Assembly: GCA_964019055.1 (NCBI GenBank)
Contig: OZ025218.1
Span: 3,928,169-3,992,168 of the forward strand
Source: Anthopleura xanthogrammica
Lineage: Eukaryota > Cnidaria > Anthozoa > Actiniaria > Actiniidae
Direction: 5' to 3'
Length of the DNA stretch: 64,000 nt
A program made the translations under genes and the position numbers. Below the pieces are notes generated by a model, which worked only from the letters and a program-made list of their open reading frames with translations, ran no database searches and was not told the origin of the DNA. Numbering within the stretch: the first letter of the stretch is position 1; each line of letters starts with the position of its first letter. Positions 12,201-23,960 of the stretch are shown here, in pieces.

Positions 12201-12788
12201 TTGACTTAGACGTAATATTTTAGAGACTCTTCATTTTCTGTAGCGGGATATGGAGGCTTTTTATGCCAGGAATAAAGTCTATACGACGGCTCAGCCTGAT
12301 GTAACAATGAGATGATAACTAGCGGTAAGCTAGTGTGGGCTGCGTCGGTGTTTCTAATGAAACAGTTGTGATAAAAAGTTAAATTTTACACCGTAAAATT
12401 TACAGTCTGTGATGTAACAATGATCATCAGTCAAGAAGCATTCGAGCTTAGAATAAACATTCCCGCAAAGCCGTTACATATATCTTTCCACCATCACTAT
12501 TACTATTGCTTCAAAATTGAACTTACCAATAAACTGTTTGACAGAAGAAACCAAGTCCGATGTTATTTTCATTTTCCGTTCCATGTTATTTCTGACTCGT
12601 CCAACCTTTCTGTAGATAGAGTTCTTCCATGTTTGGTCAGATGGTGTGGATAATCGACCAGGAACAGAGATGGAAGGTTCTAATGTTACTGCGTCGTACG
12701 TAACGGGTTCGTAGGCTGGAGTAATCGGCTCAAATCTGAAGGGCGTTGGTTTGGCTGCAGCTTCTTTGGTCTTCAGGTCTTCTGACAT
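9227..12788 (-). CDS. CRAL-TRIO (SEC14-like) lipid-binding protein, copy 2, intact
   Basis: Seven coding exons on the minus strand: 12788-12527 (the exon begins at 12815 after an acceptor; first ATG at 12788, [13 protein letters not shown]), 12114-11939, 11553-11410, 11207-11118, 10570-10449, 10068-9963 and 9547-9227. Lengths sum to 1221 bp, and all phases join to give 406 aa. Residues 1-145 are low in recognisable motifs. Residues 147-194 hold the CRAL-TRIO N region. Residues about 205-375 form the CRAL-TRIO lipid-binding domain, with [38 protein letters not shown] and SLGGTV. The family binds and moves small lipids such as phosphoinositides or tocopherol. The closest remembered relative is the N-terminal domain of PTPN9/MEG2, but no tyrosine phosphatase domain follows. 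The C-terminus is basic ([12 protein letters not shown]). The duplicate at 2756-6022 is frameshifted. The ligand is unknown. Confidence 0.82.
10232..10337. mobile_element. 106-bp MITE-like element (copy 2)
   Basis: Duplicate of 3761-3866 with the same 9-bp TTAACTGAT flanks (10223-10231 and 10338-10346). Intronic in the intact CRAL-TRIO gene. Confidence 0.82.
10638..11060. repeat. 8-bp minisatellite (CCCATCCA), about 53 units
   Basis: Almost perfect array in the intron between exons 4 and 5 of CRAL-TRIO copy 2. It is about 3.5 times the length of the copy 1 array. About 60 bp of unique sequence present left of the copy 1 array is missing here, so the array has grown or slipped over it. It sits only about 57 bp from exon 4 (11118). 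Confidence 0.95.
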
Positions 12789-13237
12789 CTTTACACCTGA
12801 GGTACCTGCAACTATCTGCAATAAATCAAGAATATTTATCAGTTTCGTGTTAGGATACCGCTCTCGCTATAACTGGTATACACTTTGCTATATTAGTTTC
12901 TACTGCACTAGCTAATTTGATTATAAGTCTTGGTGTGAGAATTAAAGCTAATATATAAACGTTGAGCAATAAAAAATAAAGATTATGCAGTATTTACCTA
13001 TTAGAACATTAAGAAAAAACACAAATAAGCAAGGAAAAGTTCAAAAAGCACTATACATAGGTAAATACTGTATTTCAGTTCTCAGTTTTCTATTGGTCAA
13101 CTTTTATTTAGTGCGCGCGCTAGTGACGTCACAATCATCCATGCCCGCGACTAATGCGCTGAAAAAAAAAACATTTTTCGCAATATGAAAAATTCAGGAA
13201 AACTCCTAAAAAAACTGCAATCACAGCATTTACCCAG

Positions 13238-15035
13238 TAAACCAGCTCACACAAGCTTTTAGAATTGTGCTTTTGGAACTAAAAGTGAGAAAAATTGGGA
13301 ACAAAAAACTTTATTTTCAGTGCATCGAGAGATTTTAGGAAAAGAATTCTTGAAAGTATCAAAATGTTGAATATGGTAAAAACAATGAAAAAGAAACCTT
13401 ACCTCGATATTCTGATGTTTCTTTTCTTGAAAATCACTATATTGGAGTTGACTTTGAATACAATCCATGTCTTGTTAGAGAAAATTGGATATTGCCTTCA
13501 AAAAACTGCACTTTTGAAACTTTTTCACGGAGCAAAAGTCGCACGTCTGAACGCAAGAAAGAAAAATACTTTGTGGGGAAGCGCGCGCTATGACGTAACA
13601 ATAGAGATATTTTGATGGAATGCTCGCTGTACTGTGATATCACGGGCGCTTTGTTGTTGTGAAACTAACATTTTGAAATGGTAGAAATGAAACGTTTTTT
13701 TTTGGCGGAAACGAGAAAAACCGTTAATATTACCAAGCCAGTATAAGGAGATTAATAAGAATTGAAGAAAATCCATCTAAAAACGCTTATGCTTCTATCA
13801 GAATTTGAAAAAAACAGTAAGAAAGAAATTTGAACAGCTTTATGAGTAAATGTCATGACATTTCTTAGTAAGTCCATACATTGTCTGTTACACCAAATGT
13901 CCAATTTTTTTTCTTGATTAGACGCTACAAATGCAAGTTCAAGTTTACCATTGTACGGCATCAAATGAGACTTTTTTTTACGTATTTTAAGTAGTTTTTT
14001 GTTTGAACACCCTAAAAGATACCAAATAACGAATATCAGCCCCTGAAAGGGACGACGAGCACCCTCCCCCATTTCATATCGTAGCCCCCCCCCTCCCCCC
14101 CCCGGGCTGTGACTGTGGAGCTCAATTACCAGTCGTGAGATAAAGTTCGCTCAAAGAAAAGATCAAAGATATTCATCGATATTTGTGACTCTTGGTATGG
14201 TAACTATGGTAACTATGATTCCTAGCTGTTGGATGATTTAATGTGACTAGAGGATCGATATAGCTAGTACCACGAAATCGAAGAAATGATACTTATTCGT
14301 TTGTCTCACGATTGAGGGTCATATGTAGAGGACCGCGACGTTTTGACTGAAGGCTGCTAGTCTTCATCAGGCGATGGTGTAGTTTGAATGGCGCGTCTCT
14401 TATATACAACTATTTCAAAAAAGGTTGGTGAAGGTTGTTTTTTTTGTTGCAAGTTGCATGTTGGATACAAAGCCCGAAATGCAGTATTGGTGATGTAAAT
14501 ATTCAAGCAGCGAAAGTTCACTTCAAGGGCATTTCCCCAAACTCTGTCTGTGAAGCAAAACTTTTGAATTAGAAAGTGAATGATAACACTTTTCTACAAA
14601 TACTAGACAACGTACAGTCAGGTCCCATGACGACACACGCATGCGCACCAGGCAGTGTAAGACATCCATCCAAAGCTATTTCTTCCTTATTAGAACTCAT
14701 CAGCATGCGCTAGCACAATAAACTACTAGGGTGATCTCCAGAGAGGTGCTTTAAAACCCAAAACCCATGCCATGTGGGAGTCGTGGCTGTGCATGGGGTT
14801 GCTGTGGATTTGGCGTCAAAAAAGCGAGCGTTCGCTCTCCCAACTCTGTGAGAATTTAGTAGTTGTTCCATGGACTCAAATGGTACTAGTGGTAGTAAAA
14901 TGACGCCATAATGCAAGGTTACTTGTGCGCATGTCAGACTGAAGTGAAAAAGTACTAAACTCATCCCACATGGAGTACGCAATGATAGCGTAGAGAAGCA
15001 GTGATCACAGAAACTTAGCCAAAGTTGTTGGTCAT
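13238..15035. repeat. Segmental tandem duplication, partial copy 3
   Basis: Matches 1 to about 1820 of copy 1 (the 3' flank of the CRAL-TRIO gene) and then stops at ggtcat. It contains no exons. It differs from copies 1 and 2 at clearly more positions than they differ from each other, with small indels in the poly-C, the CCGGTATT region and elsewhere, so it is the older copy. It lacks the 280-bp palindrome. Its right edge abuts a dispersed repeat fragment that starts at 15036. Confidence 0.88.
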
Positions 15036-15222
15036 GACACGCGTGAAAAACGTCTGCGCATGCTCTAAGTCCGCATGCAAATTAGTTAAAAGCGTCTTCG
15101 TGCTTTTGTAGAAATATGCAAATTTAACTTTCACACTTGCCTGAAGAATAGTTTTTACAAAATGCCAAAACTTAAAGGCAGTTCTTGAAAATTAAGGCTA
15201 ATTCTTTCATATTGTCTTTATA
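15036..15222 (+). mobile_element. Truncated MITE, same family as 44189-44525
   Basis: Starts GACACGCGTGAAAAACGTC and matches the left 185 bp of the complete element at 44189 with few differences, then diverges after the aattctttcatatt stretch. The right terminal repeat is missing. It begins exactly where duplication copy 3 stops being homologous to copies 1 and 2. Confidence 0.8.
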
Positions 15223-15898
15223 TTCATGTTCATCTTTCTGCCGATGTTGGTTTGTACGTTCTTGCTGTACTTATTATTTATTTTATTTATAAGCAAAAGT
15301 GGATTATGCTTTTCCCACTCAAAATTTACTCAAAATCTTTTTCATCTAATTTGATATATATTTTAACACAAAGGGATCAAGGTGTAGAAGAGGAGGTAGG
15401 AGATGTTGATGATCAAAACACATGACAATGGTAATGAGAAACCTTGAATTAGGGTTATTTTTTCACAATTTTCTTGCTATCTGGGTCAGCAAATTTACTG
15501 GAAGTCCTACAAGTACACTTTGCTGAGCAAAATGAACAGACAAAAAGATAACTTCAAAGAGAAGAGATACAGTGTGTATAGGATATGGTATCAATAGGTT
15601 GATTTTTACTACAACCTAGTTCTTGCAATACACTAATCCCAGCTTTGCTCGAGTAACCACCAAACAATGGATTTTGCAAATGTTCTCGATTCTGATTGGC
15701 TAATATTTTTCTCAGATCAGATGGCGCTTGAGTTCGTTCCATCGCCACTGATTTGTTTTCTTTTCATACCAAACCAAACATGGCAACACTGAAATAGGTC
15801 TAAAAAACCATTACTACGTCAGAGACTTCTGCTGCATATTCTTTATTCTATGTTCCCTGACGTATACGAACTAGACTTGTAGTATTTGCAGTCTTGGA

Positions 15899-18800
15899 TC
15901 ATTGGCCTAGTATCTGGTGCTGTTCTTTTTCCAGCTCCTTAAAACAACAAAGCACAAGCCGTTAAACTTCAAAGGGATTTTTTAAAGACTACAACTAGTA
16001 CTTAGTACTCAGAATAATTACCTTTAGTTTGACTTTCAGCTGAAGAACTTCTATTTCTTCTTTCAAGGTCTCAATCTTAAGGATCAAACAAATGCAAGCT
16101 CGTTAGGAACACCAAGGCTATGACGTCACATCAAAATAATCTATTGTTTTTACGCTAAGGATCATGGTCGCCAGAGGGGACAAAATCCATAGCAGCAAAA
16201 CAAATTCAGGTGACTGCCTATTTTGAACGCTCGATTTGAGCCCACGATGAGCGAGCGCACAAAAACCGCTGAATAAAATACAAAATTTTATTGAGGAACC
16301 ATACACGTTTTGAACTTCAACAGCGCAAAACTCTCAAATTTTGCACGGGACTCTATACTTTTTATAAGCTTAATTGAAAGAACTTCTAAAAATCTACTTT
16401 ATATCAAATTTTTTAGAAAAGTTAATTTTTTTAACGCATGAAAAAATAGATTTTTGTAGGAATTTTTGTTTGGCTTTATGAGATTTTTGAGAACACTAAA
16501 AGGGCGAAATATGACAAATCGATGTATTTCTTTGTCTTTTATTCAAAAATATCCATGTCGTATTGTAGAATAATTCACTAGCTGGCATTTGTGCATGATA
16601 GAGTCTGCGAAGAACTATTATACTGAACTATTATATCACTTGCGGTGGCGCAATTTTTGCTTCAAAAACTCGCGCGTAGGCCTCCATTAAATGCTGATTA
16701 TCTCGAAAACGAGCTCGGGACAAATCATTTTTCTTTTCATATTCGGAATCAGCATTAAATTTCACTTTAAAAAATCGTAGTTTAAAAAAAAGTTTAAAAT
16801 TATTTCCAAAAGTAGCCAGTCACCTTAAATCACAATAAAATTTATAACATGATACGGCAATTTTCGCTGAGTGTATAAAAGAGTCAAAGTATTTGCATAT
16901 GGCTGTATATACTCATTTCAATAAAGTTGGTCACCTGAAAAGATGCAAAGCTGAGGCCTGCAAGGATTGTGGTTAAACATATTTTACGTCTTTTGACTGC
17001 TTGTCTATTGTATAGTTACACTTGTCATGACCAAGGACACTGAAAAATACTGGAATGGGTGGCGCCAGGCCCTGCTGCCTTTCCCTCTACAGTCTGTCAT
17101 TTGGGATAACTATAAAATGGTGTCTCAGTTTTGCCAGCCGACAAGCCCTTCTGTAGTAACACAATTTAAGTTGGAAAGTGTCTCATCATCGACTTCTTAA
17201 GATCACTCCGTCATGCTGAAGGTATTTAATATTTACCTTTTTAGGAAATCTTTCTAGTTCTTCCAAAAGCTCCTTCTCCTACACGAAGAATTAATAGAAT
17301 CAAATTTATGATCTTCTACTTCGTTTCTTCATCGTAAATACAATTTGATTTACCGAGCTTTCGGACATGGGCTCCCATTATCAGGTTGTACAAGATGGTA
17401 TATGTTCTGGTCAAACTAACGGTAAAGGAAAAACTTAGGTCGAGTGAGCTTCCTTAGAAAGTGTTTAAGCGCGCGCTTACAACTGATAAATACAAAAATG
17501 TCAAACAAATTGTAAAATCAGTCAATAAATTAGAGCTGTTTTCGTACGAGTGGGAAACGTATGGTACTGACTTACGATATGCCGTAACATTGAAATGGCT
17601 TCCTATTGTCTTCCAGTAATTCATCCAATCACAACGCGTTGTTACGGCTACTGCAAGATGCAGTAGGCTACGAATTAGCAGTATTGTTTCCCACTCATAC
17701 GAAAACCGCTCTAACTACTCTCACTAACGGTAGAGAATTATTAGGTAAGTTTCTACCGCTGTTACTGTTAGTGATGCAATCTTTGTTGCCCTTGATATGC
17801 CATGACTCCAGCCATTTTCTTTGATGGCATCTTTGCTCAGTGTCTATGACCTTGGCATTCTTCCATGGTACTCCATGACCTGTTTTTATCGCAGGTAATT
17901 GTTTGTTTGTTTACCTATTTTTTGGACTTGTTTGGCCTTTTTCTGTACTGGGTTTATTCCCTATTTTGTCGCAAATATCGCGTTTTGTTTTTGCTTCGCC
18001 GGCGATTTTTGGCGGACGTGACCCCCCCCCCCCCCCCCCCCCCACCCCAGAACCTAGGTCCTCGCTACGCCCCTGGAATGCTCGGTAAGTAAAATTGTAT
18101 TTAGGATGACGAAACGAATTAGAAGATAATCATGGTAACATCCTACAAAGAAACACTTGAATTAGAATCAAATTTGTGTAAAAATTTGTGTAATAATGAG
18201 TGATTTCTGTAATCCCCACAAACCTCCGAAAATTTTATTTTATTTTCTGGGTTCAGTCTAATATAAAACTATCGATAATTTAAACTAATTCCTTACCTTC
18301 TTATCAAGTAACTCGTCTTCATTTTCTTCAGCATTTTTCTGCAGTAAACAAATTGATACTTCAATAATCACTTATTATAAACCATTTTTAAAAAAGACAA
18401 TAACTGAACCAACTTTTCTCAGTAACTTATTAATTTGTATCACGATTCTCCTACAAATTTGATCGTGAGAGAGCCGCCAATATAAACCCTTATTGTTGGC
18501 TCAGAATTACCGAGAGCTAGGAGAATCGCAATACAAAACTTATCAGCTGGCCTGTGTTGCAGAAACACAAATGAAATGAAATTTTACCTTGACTTTTCTC
18601 ATCTCTAAGTTAGGTAACTAATGTTAATATATACCTTTTCAAGTTCCTTAATTTTTTTTCCATTTTCATCTATAATCTGTAATAAGGTGTTTCTTTCCTT
18701 GATCCATTCCTGTTCCAGTTCTAAGGTTTTTGGCTCTGAGCTTTCATTACTTTCTACTGAAGCCTAAAACAAATAGTTTAGTAGTTGATATAATTGTTAT

Positions 18801-21800
18801 TTCTATAGTATCCTGTTCACAGGTTATTTCTAGTCTAAGGCTTTTGCTGTTTTTTGCAAATATCTATAATAAAGTATAATCATATTGTGTCTTATGATCC
18901 TACATTTTAAATATTTAAAATACTCTACTCATTCTTATTATTTTACTTTTTAAGATGGTAACAAAAATATTTCACAACAATCATCCCCCTCCATTCCCCA
19001 CTACATTACTAATCCCCCTCCCCCCAATTTCAATGTTGAGGTGTGGCTGGTTGCCCTGTCCTAGGGCTCGAAATAGGGGTCTGCCAATGGCCAAAATGCA
19101 GGTCAAGTTTTACTACTGTCAGGCTAAAAAAGTTTTGAACTGCCAAATGGACAATAAAATGACAGGGGAATTTTGCTCCAAAATTATTTATCCTGCCGAA
19201 AATAAGAAACTGTCTGGCCATTTAGTTTTCTATTTCAAGCCCTGCTGTCCCCTAGCACTCCCAACGAAAACTTTTCACTGAAGAGAGACAGACCTTTATC
19301 ACCCAACATTGAACTGGGGTGGTGGGTCGGTGGGCGGATGGGGGGGGGGGCGTTGTGTGGGGATATTTTCTCCTGATTGTGTTCTACATATTTGTATAAA
19401 GACAAGTCACTTGTATTTTGTAGTATACACACAAGCCTTTCGGTGGGTTTGCTTACTAAGAAAATACAAGTGACGAGTGGGATATTCCATGGTGTGCCAC
19501 GAGAAAGCATTGTATAACTATTTTATATCCCACACCATAGAAAATACAAATGTGAGATTCAATGCCCAGTGCATGATGGGAAGGAAGAGTGAAATACTGA
19601 CGAATATATGACAGCTTCCTTGCATTCATATTTTCTATGGTGTGGGAAAACAAGTATATGCAGAGTATACAGAGAAAGGGTATACAGTCAAATACATTTC
19701 CTTTACCCCTTACCCCATACACCCTAAAGTTCAATGCCCCCTGGAATTATTATAAACTGCAAATTACCTGGTCAGAATCATGGCTGTCAAGTGACCACAA
19801 AGAGGGTGATACTGGATGTTTTATCGATAGGTGTGAAACTCTATGAATGCAAAAAGAGAAAAAGAAAACATAAATGGACCATGTACAATGATGATTCTTC
19901 ATTTGGTATTGGGAGTCAGATCACATTCTTTTTCCTCAATTTTTTATTTTATTGAAAATTGCTGTTTCACTGCAAAATTCAGACCCTGGTCTTATAAGTA
20001 CTTTTCTTGCCATTCAAAACAGAGAGCGACAGCTTTGCTTGGAGTTTTTACAGCACTACTCAAGTTTTCACCAGTCTACATTGCAATGCATCATGGGAAA
20101 CTCCTAGGAAATTGGATAAGGATAATTATGGCCACCTTTCTCAAGTCTAAAATCACTTGTTTCTACTGACAAAACTGATCAAATGTTTGAAAAATAAGAA
20201 TGAATCTATGATTCCAAAGGGGATGAATTTTGGACATAAAGGGAAAGATATAAAAGAAATTTTGTCTAAAAGACACCATGCTCTTCCCATGCTCTTCCCA
20301 TGCTCTTCCCATGCTCTTCCCATGCCTCAGGCATTCCATTTCCCTACTGAATCAAAGAGGTACGTTTTCCCCCCTGAAATTCAAATCAATAGTTTCCAAA
20401 TGCTATTATTATAATTACTTTTGATATGCTTGTACAATAGATAATACACTTCTTTTGCCTTGACTGTTGCAGAGTTCAAAATTGTTGTACTGTAAAATAG
20501 CTTTTGGGACATCGTTTTTATCCACGAATGTCACAAATCTGGTAAAGAAAACCAAAACGTTAATGAAAACATAACTGGAAATTTGACAAAATAGTAAAAC
20601 AACTTTTAGTTAAGATGGTCAAGTATTTGGGAGGGAGCGCTCCTCGCTGATTTCCCCCCACAGAGGCTGGGGGGGTGGGGGCTGGAAGTGGCTGTACACA
20701 GGCTACTTTTGTGTTTGCCTGTGTAAATTTAGTTTTTTCTTGTATTGAACTCATAAACCTGTTCAAATTTCTTTCTGATTTTTTGTGGAATCTGATAGAT
20801 GCATAAGTGTTTTTAGATTTTTTTTTTCTTCAATTGGCTTATCAGTAATTTTCATGGTAACATAGAAGGATTTTGTCTCTAATTGCCCCCCAGAATGCAA
20901 AGCATTGTGGGGATGGGTAGCTCACATTTATGGGTCGTTGCTCCCAAAACTGACATAGTGGGACCAGTGAGGATCTCAACTCATGTGTTGAAATTAGACC
21001 TTCCAGAATTCACTTCCAAGATGATCATGAAACTGTAACACAATGGTTTCAATTATTACGCTGGCCTTTCAAGATAAATAATCCTAATTGAACTGAATGG
21101 AGAAAAAATTAGGTCTGAAATGAAACTAGTGATTACAAAGTTGCACAACCGCGTAGAGGGAGTTTGATCTCAGACCAAAATTGTATGACACGAAGTTCAA
21201 TTACCACTTAATTATATTCATTTTGAAATCACAAGCAAATCCTGCAATCTAATTGGCTCTCAGAAGTGCACTTTATTCACGAATCTCACCATTTTGAGTT
21301 TTAAATTGCACTGTTTTGAAGAGCCAATGAAATTGTAAAAAACATAAAATTTGACCAAAACAGATCACAGAAAACAAAAGCCAATTCAAGCATTTAAGAA
21401 AAAAATTTTGAAGAAGATTTTCTAGGTTAAAATGAATGAAATTGAAAGAATGGATTAAAATTGAAAGAATGGATTAAAATTTTAAATTCCTACAGTTAGT
21501 AGTGATTTCAAAATGGATAAGTGGTAATTGAACTTCGTGTTGTGCAATTTTGATCTGAAATCAAACTCATGGTTAACAAATTGCACTCCCACTATGCTGT
21601 CGTGCAATTTTGTAACCACTCCAGAAGCACTCATTTGATTTTAGACCAAATTGCACTCCTGACTCAGTTCAATTACCATTATTAATCACTTGATGGGTAA
21701 TGTTATAGCATTGAACTGTTTTAAAGTCCTTATTTGAAGGTTCACTTCTTTGGCTTACCCATAAGTAGTTACATGGTTAGACTTGGGTTTAGGTAATACG

Positions 21801-22707
21801 ATATCACACACACGACCAATGTTGCTAAATAACCTGACAATGTCTTCCTGAAAAAAAAAAAAAACAACATGAAAGGTGTGAATTAGAACTATTTGGTATA
21901 GTAATATAGAACAGCCCCCCAGATGAACTGTTGACCAATTATTGATCATTTGAACTGATGGTCATAAATTGTTGGTCTCCTGCCAGCATGCAATACTTCA
22001 GTAATCTGTTGGTCATCTGATGGCCAAATTTTGGAAAAAAAGCTGTTGGCTCCAATTAAAAATCCTTTACAGTATTGCTCGCTGAGCATTTTGTGTTTGC
22101 TCGGGCACAAAACATGCACTTGTTGAGTGGCCAAAACTCCCATTCGACACACGCATGTATCTTTAGATACTGTATGCAAAAACTCAAGCCAAGCTACTAG
22201 TTATTTGAAATAGATCAAGATAGCACATAATTAATATAAATCAATATAATAACAATAATTTGCTTATAACATTAATGTTAATTGTTTTTTTGTTTAACAT
22301 GAGGGTCATGATGGAGTAAAATGGGAGCTGGGATTCACCTTTTTTTGGGCTGGGAAAATGGGATTTCATGAACTGGGACGTCTGGGATTTAGCTATTACT
22401 GGGATTGGGATTTTGCAAAATCTCTAACTCTAACTCTATAACTCGGACTGAGGTTTTGAATGGCTGGGACTGGGATTTTGAAAAAATTTTGGCCTGGGAA
22501 ACGGCGTTACTGGGACCCCTACTTCATAGCCAACATGTATAAAGCTTATCCTAAAAAGAAAGTCTTAACTTCCTCAAGATAAAAGGTTCTTTACGTGACT
22601 AAGTTAAGCGTAACTTTAAAAACTGATACAATTAAACCTACCTTTGTGGTTCCTAAAGGTATATTTTTTACAAATATTTTGTTTTTCTCTTCGATAACTT
22701 CTGTCAT
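15899..22707 (-). CDS. RRM domain plus coiled-coil protein
   Basis: Minus-strand gene built from splice junctions: exons 22707-22642 (ATG, MTEVIEEKNKIFVKNIPLG), 21847-21759, 20538-20436 (or to 20419), 18763-18635, 18338-18297, 17278-17237, 16075-16022 and 15937-15899 (TGA). The first three exons make an RNA recognition motif with RNP2 IFVKNIPLG at residues 11-19 and RNP1-like GFVTFVDK at residues 52-59. The remaining exons encode a charged, heptad-like helix (EWIKERNTLLQIIDENG; EEIEVLQLKVKLKELEKEQ), likely a coiled coil. With the exon 3 donor GTACAA all phases join and the product is about 187 aa. The stronger-looking donor GTAATT at 20418 leaves the wrong phase for exon 4 unless an exon was missed between them. 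I do not recognise the specific family. Role inferred: RNA binding with coiled-coil oligomerisation. Confidence 0.68.
16208..16826. mobile_element. Foldback/MITE-like repeat with AGGTGACTG termini
   Basis: Left end AGGTGACTG (16208) and right end CAGTCACCTT (to 16826) are inverted. The right half matches, in reverse, the repeat at 23228-23440 (both contain the gattatctcgaaaac stretch and a c..gtagttt..aaaagttta stretch). It lies in an intron of the RRM gene. No coding capacity. Confidence 0.6.
17338..17392 (-). mobile_element. Penelope-like element relic with hammerhead-like motif
   Basis: Read on the minus strand: CCTGATAATGGGAGCC... then TCCGAAAGCTCGGTAAATC. This matches the motif in the Penelope-like termini at 57944 and 60016 (CTGATGA, short hairpin, GAAAGCTCGGTA). 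CTGATAA, a hairpin and GAAA form a degraded hammerhead-like core. No neighbouring coding remnant was found. Confidence 0.5.
17531..17713. mobile_element. MITE, TAGAGC termini
   Basis: Inverted ends TAGAGCTGTTTTCGTACGAG and the complement CTCATACGAAAACCGCTCTA, with arms of about 32 bp and a unique middle. Ends in TA on both sides. It lies in an intron of the RRM gene. Confidence 0.65.
19528..19646. mobile_element. Short inverted-repeat element
   Basis: TCCCACACCATAGAAAATAC at the left is complementary to the right end (ttttctatggtgtggga). 119 bp with arms of about 25 bp. Intronic in the RRM gene. No target duplication seen. Confidence 0.6.
20278..20325 (+). repeat. 12-bp tandem repeat (CATGCTCTTCCC)
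   Basis: Four near-perfect copies of CATGCTCTTCCC in a row, in an intron of the RRM gene. Confidence 0.9.
21128..21620. mobile_element. Foldback element, about 95-bp arms
   Basis: The left arm runs from AGTGATTACAAAGTTGCAC through ACGAAGTTCAATTACCACTT to ATTTTGAAATCAC. The right arm is its complement in reverse order, ending GTGCAATTTTGTAACCACT. The middle of about 270 bp is unique. Intronic in the RRM gene. Confidence 0.65.
22310..22520. repeat. GGGA-rich dispersed repeat, copy A
   Basis: Shares the core taaaatgggagctgggattc, then a T/G-rich step and aaaatgggattt..ctgggac with the repeats at 26565-26655 and 37348-37485. Located in the first intron of the RRM gene. Origin unknown. Confidence 0.6.
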
Positions 22708-23227
22708 GATCACTGATGATTTGTTTTTCTAACTAACATGGATCCCGTTGCATTATGGGATAATAACAACACAGGTATCCCATTCATCAAAAAAACTTGA
22801 TCTGTCTCGTACTGAGCCAATCTCGGGCCCAGAGTCTTTGTTTTTTTTTGGTTAGCGGACTGGTGTCGGATGGTTACTGAGGCCCCACTTTTTCCTTTTC
22901 CATACTACCCTCTTATATTTTCCAATCTTATCCCCCCTCCACTCCACCATCACACTTTTCCGCATACTAGACTGCAAAACTGCAAAACTGAGGTGTCATG
23001 AAGTCTGCGAAAATTGACATACAAAAGTTTATATTTGAGATAGAAAATATATTTGAGATATTTGTTATTGAATGGGAACTGATAGAATAAAGAAATGACC
23101 GTTTCTCGAGTCGCCGGGGGACTATGGATAACACCTTAGTTTTGCAAATTTTTCTCGATGCTGATTGGCGCGCGGCATATATACACGGCTTTTCCAGTAC
23201 GACCGTTTCCGTCGATTTTTTTCCCGT

Positions 23228-23440
23228 GACTGATACTTAAGGTGAAAAAAATACTTTTGGGGAAAAAAATAAACTTTTTTTTTCAAAACTACGATTTTTT
23301 ACGATGACTTTAATGGTGATTTCAAATATGAAAAAAGGGTGTCCCGAGATTGTTTTCGAGATAATCAGCTTTTAAAAATCGTTAAACTGCAAAGAGAGGA
23401 AGCAGCTTTAAAAAAACTGTTTAGAGCCACCTTAAATATA
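23228..23440. mobile_element. MITE-like repeat, TTAAGGTG termini
   Basis: The left end ttaaggtgaaa and right end gagccaccttaa are partly inverted. The interior is the reverse complement of 16680-16826. A further terminus-like fragment (ttaaggtggctcta) is at 43813. Confidence 0.55.
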
Positions 23441-23539
23441 AATCTTATAAAAAAATGACATTTTAGACTCACAATCATAGAATTATTTGACTTTATTTTC
23501 GAGGACGTTGAGAGAACTCCATAGATATATATAGGAGTT

Positions 23540-23960
23540 CATTTTAGCTCTCTCACTGATGCAAAGAATTAAATAAAATCATAATAACAAATAAAAAGGC
23601 CATGCAAAAATATTTAGTATTTTTGTAATTTTGTAAAACTTTAGCTCTGTCATTGATGCAAAGAATTAAATACGAACATGCAATAAAATTGTGTATTTTA
23701 AATTTTTGTAATTTTGTAAAACTTTAGCTCTGTCATTGATGCAAAGAATTAAATACGAACATGCAATAAAATTTTGTATTTTAAATTTTTGTAATTTTGT
23801 AAAACTTTAGCTCTGTCATTGATGCAAAGAATTAAATACGAACATGCAATAAAATTTTGTATTTTTGTAATTTTGTAAAATTTTAGCTTTGTCATTGATG
23901 CAAAGAATTAAATAGAATCATAATAACAAATAAAAAAGCCATGCAATAACATTTTGTAGT
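23540..23960. repeat. AT-rich tandem repeat, about 84-bp period
   Basis: Five copies of a unit containing tcattgatgcaaagaattaa, starting near 23543, 23640, 23724, 23808 and 23881. Spacings are 97, 84, 84 and 73 bp. No open frame across it. Confidence 0.85.

Larger units (their letters stand above)
6469..13237. repeat. Segmental tandem duplication, copy 2
   Basis: Second, nearly identical copy of the 6.5-kb unit. It carries the intact version of the CRAL-TRIO gene (9227-12788). The intronic CCCATCCA array is about 420 bp here, against about 120 bp in copy 1. The same two small foldback insertions sit at the same internal sites with the same target duplications, so those insertions predate this duplication step. 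Confidence 0.93.
12822..15898. other. 5' flank of copy 2, partial copy 3 and unique spacer
   Basis: 12822-13237 is the promoter/5' flank of the intact CRAL-TRIO gene. 13238-15035 is duplication copy 3. 15036-15222 is a dispersed repeat fragment. 15223-15898 is AT-rich spacer before the 3' end of the RRM gene, with nothing else recognised. Confidence 0.55.
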
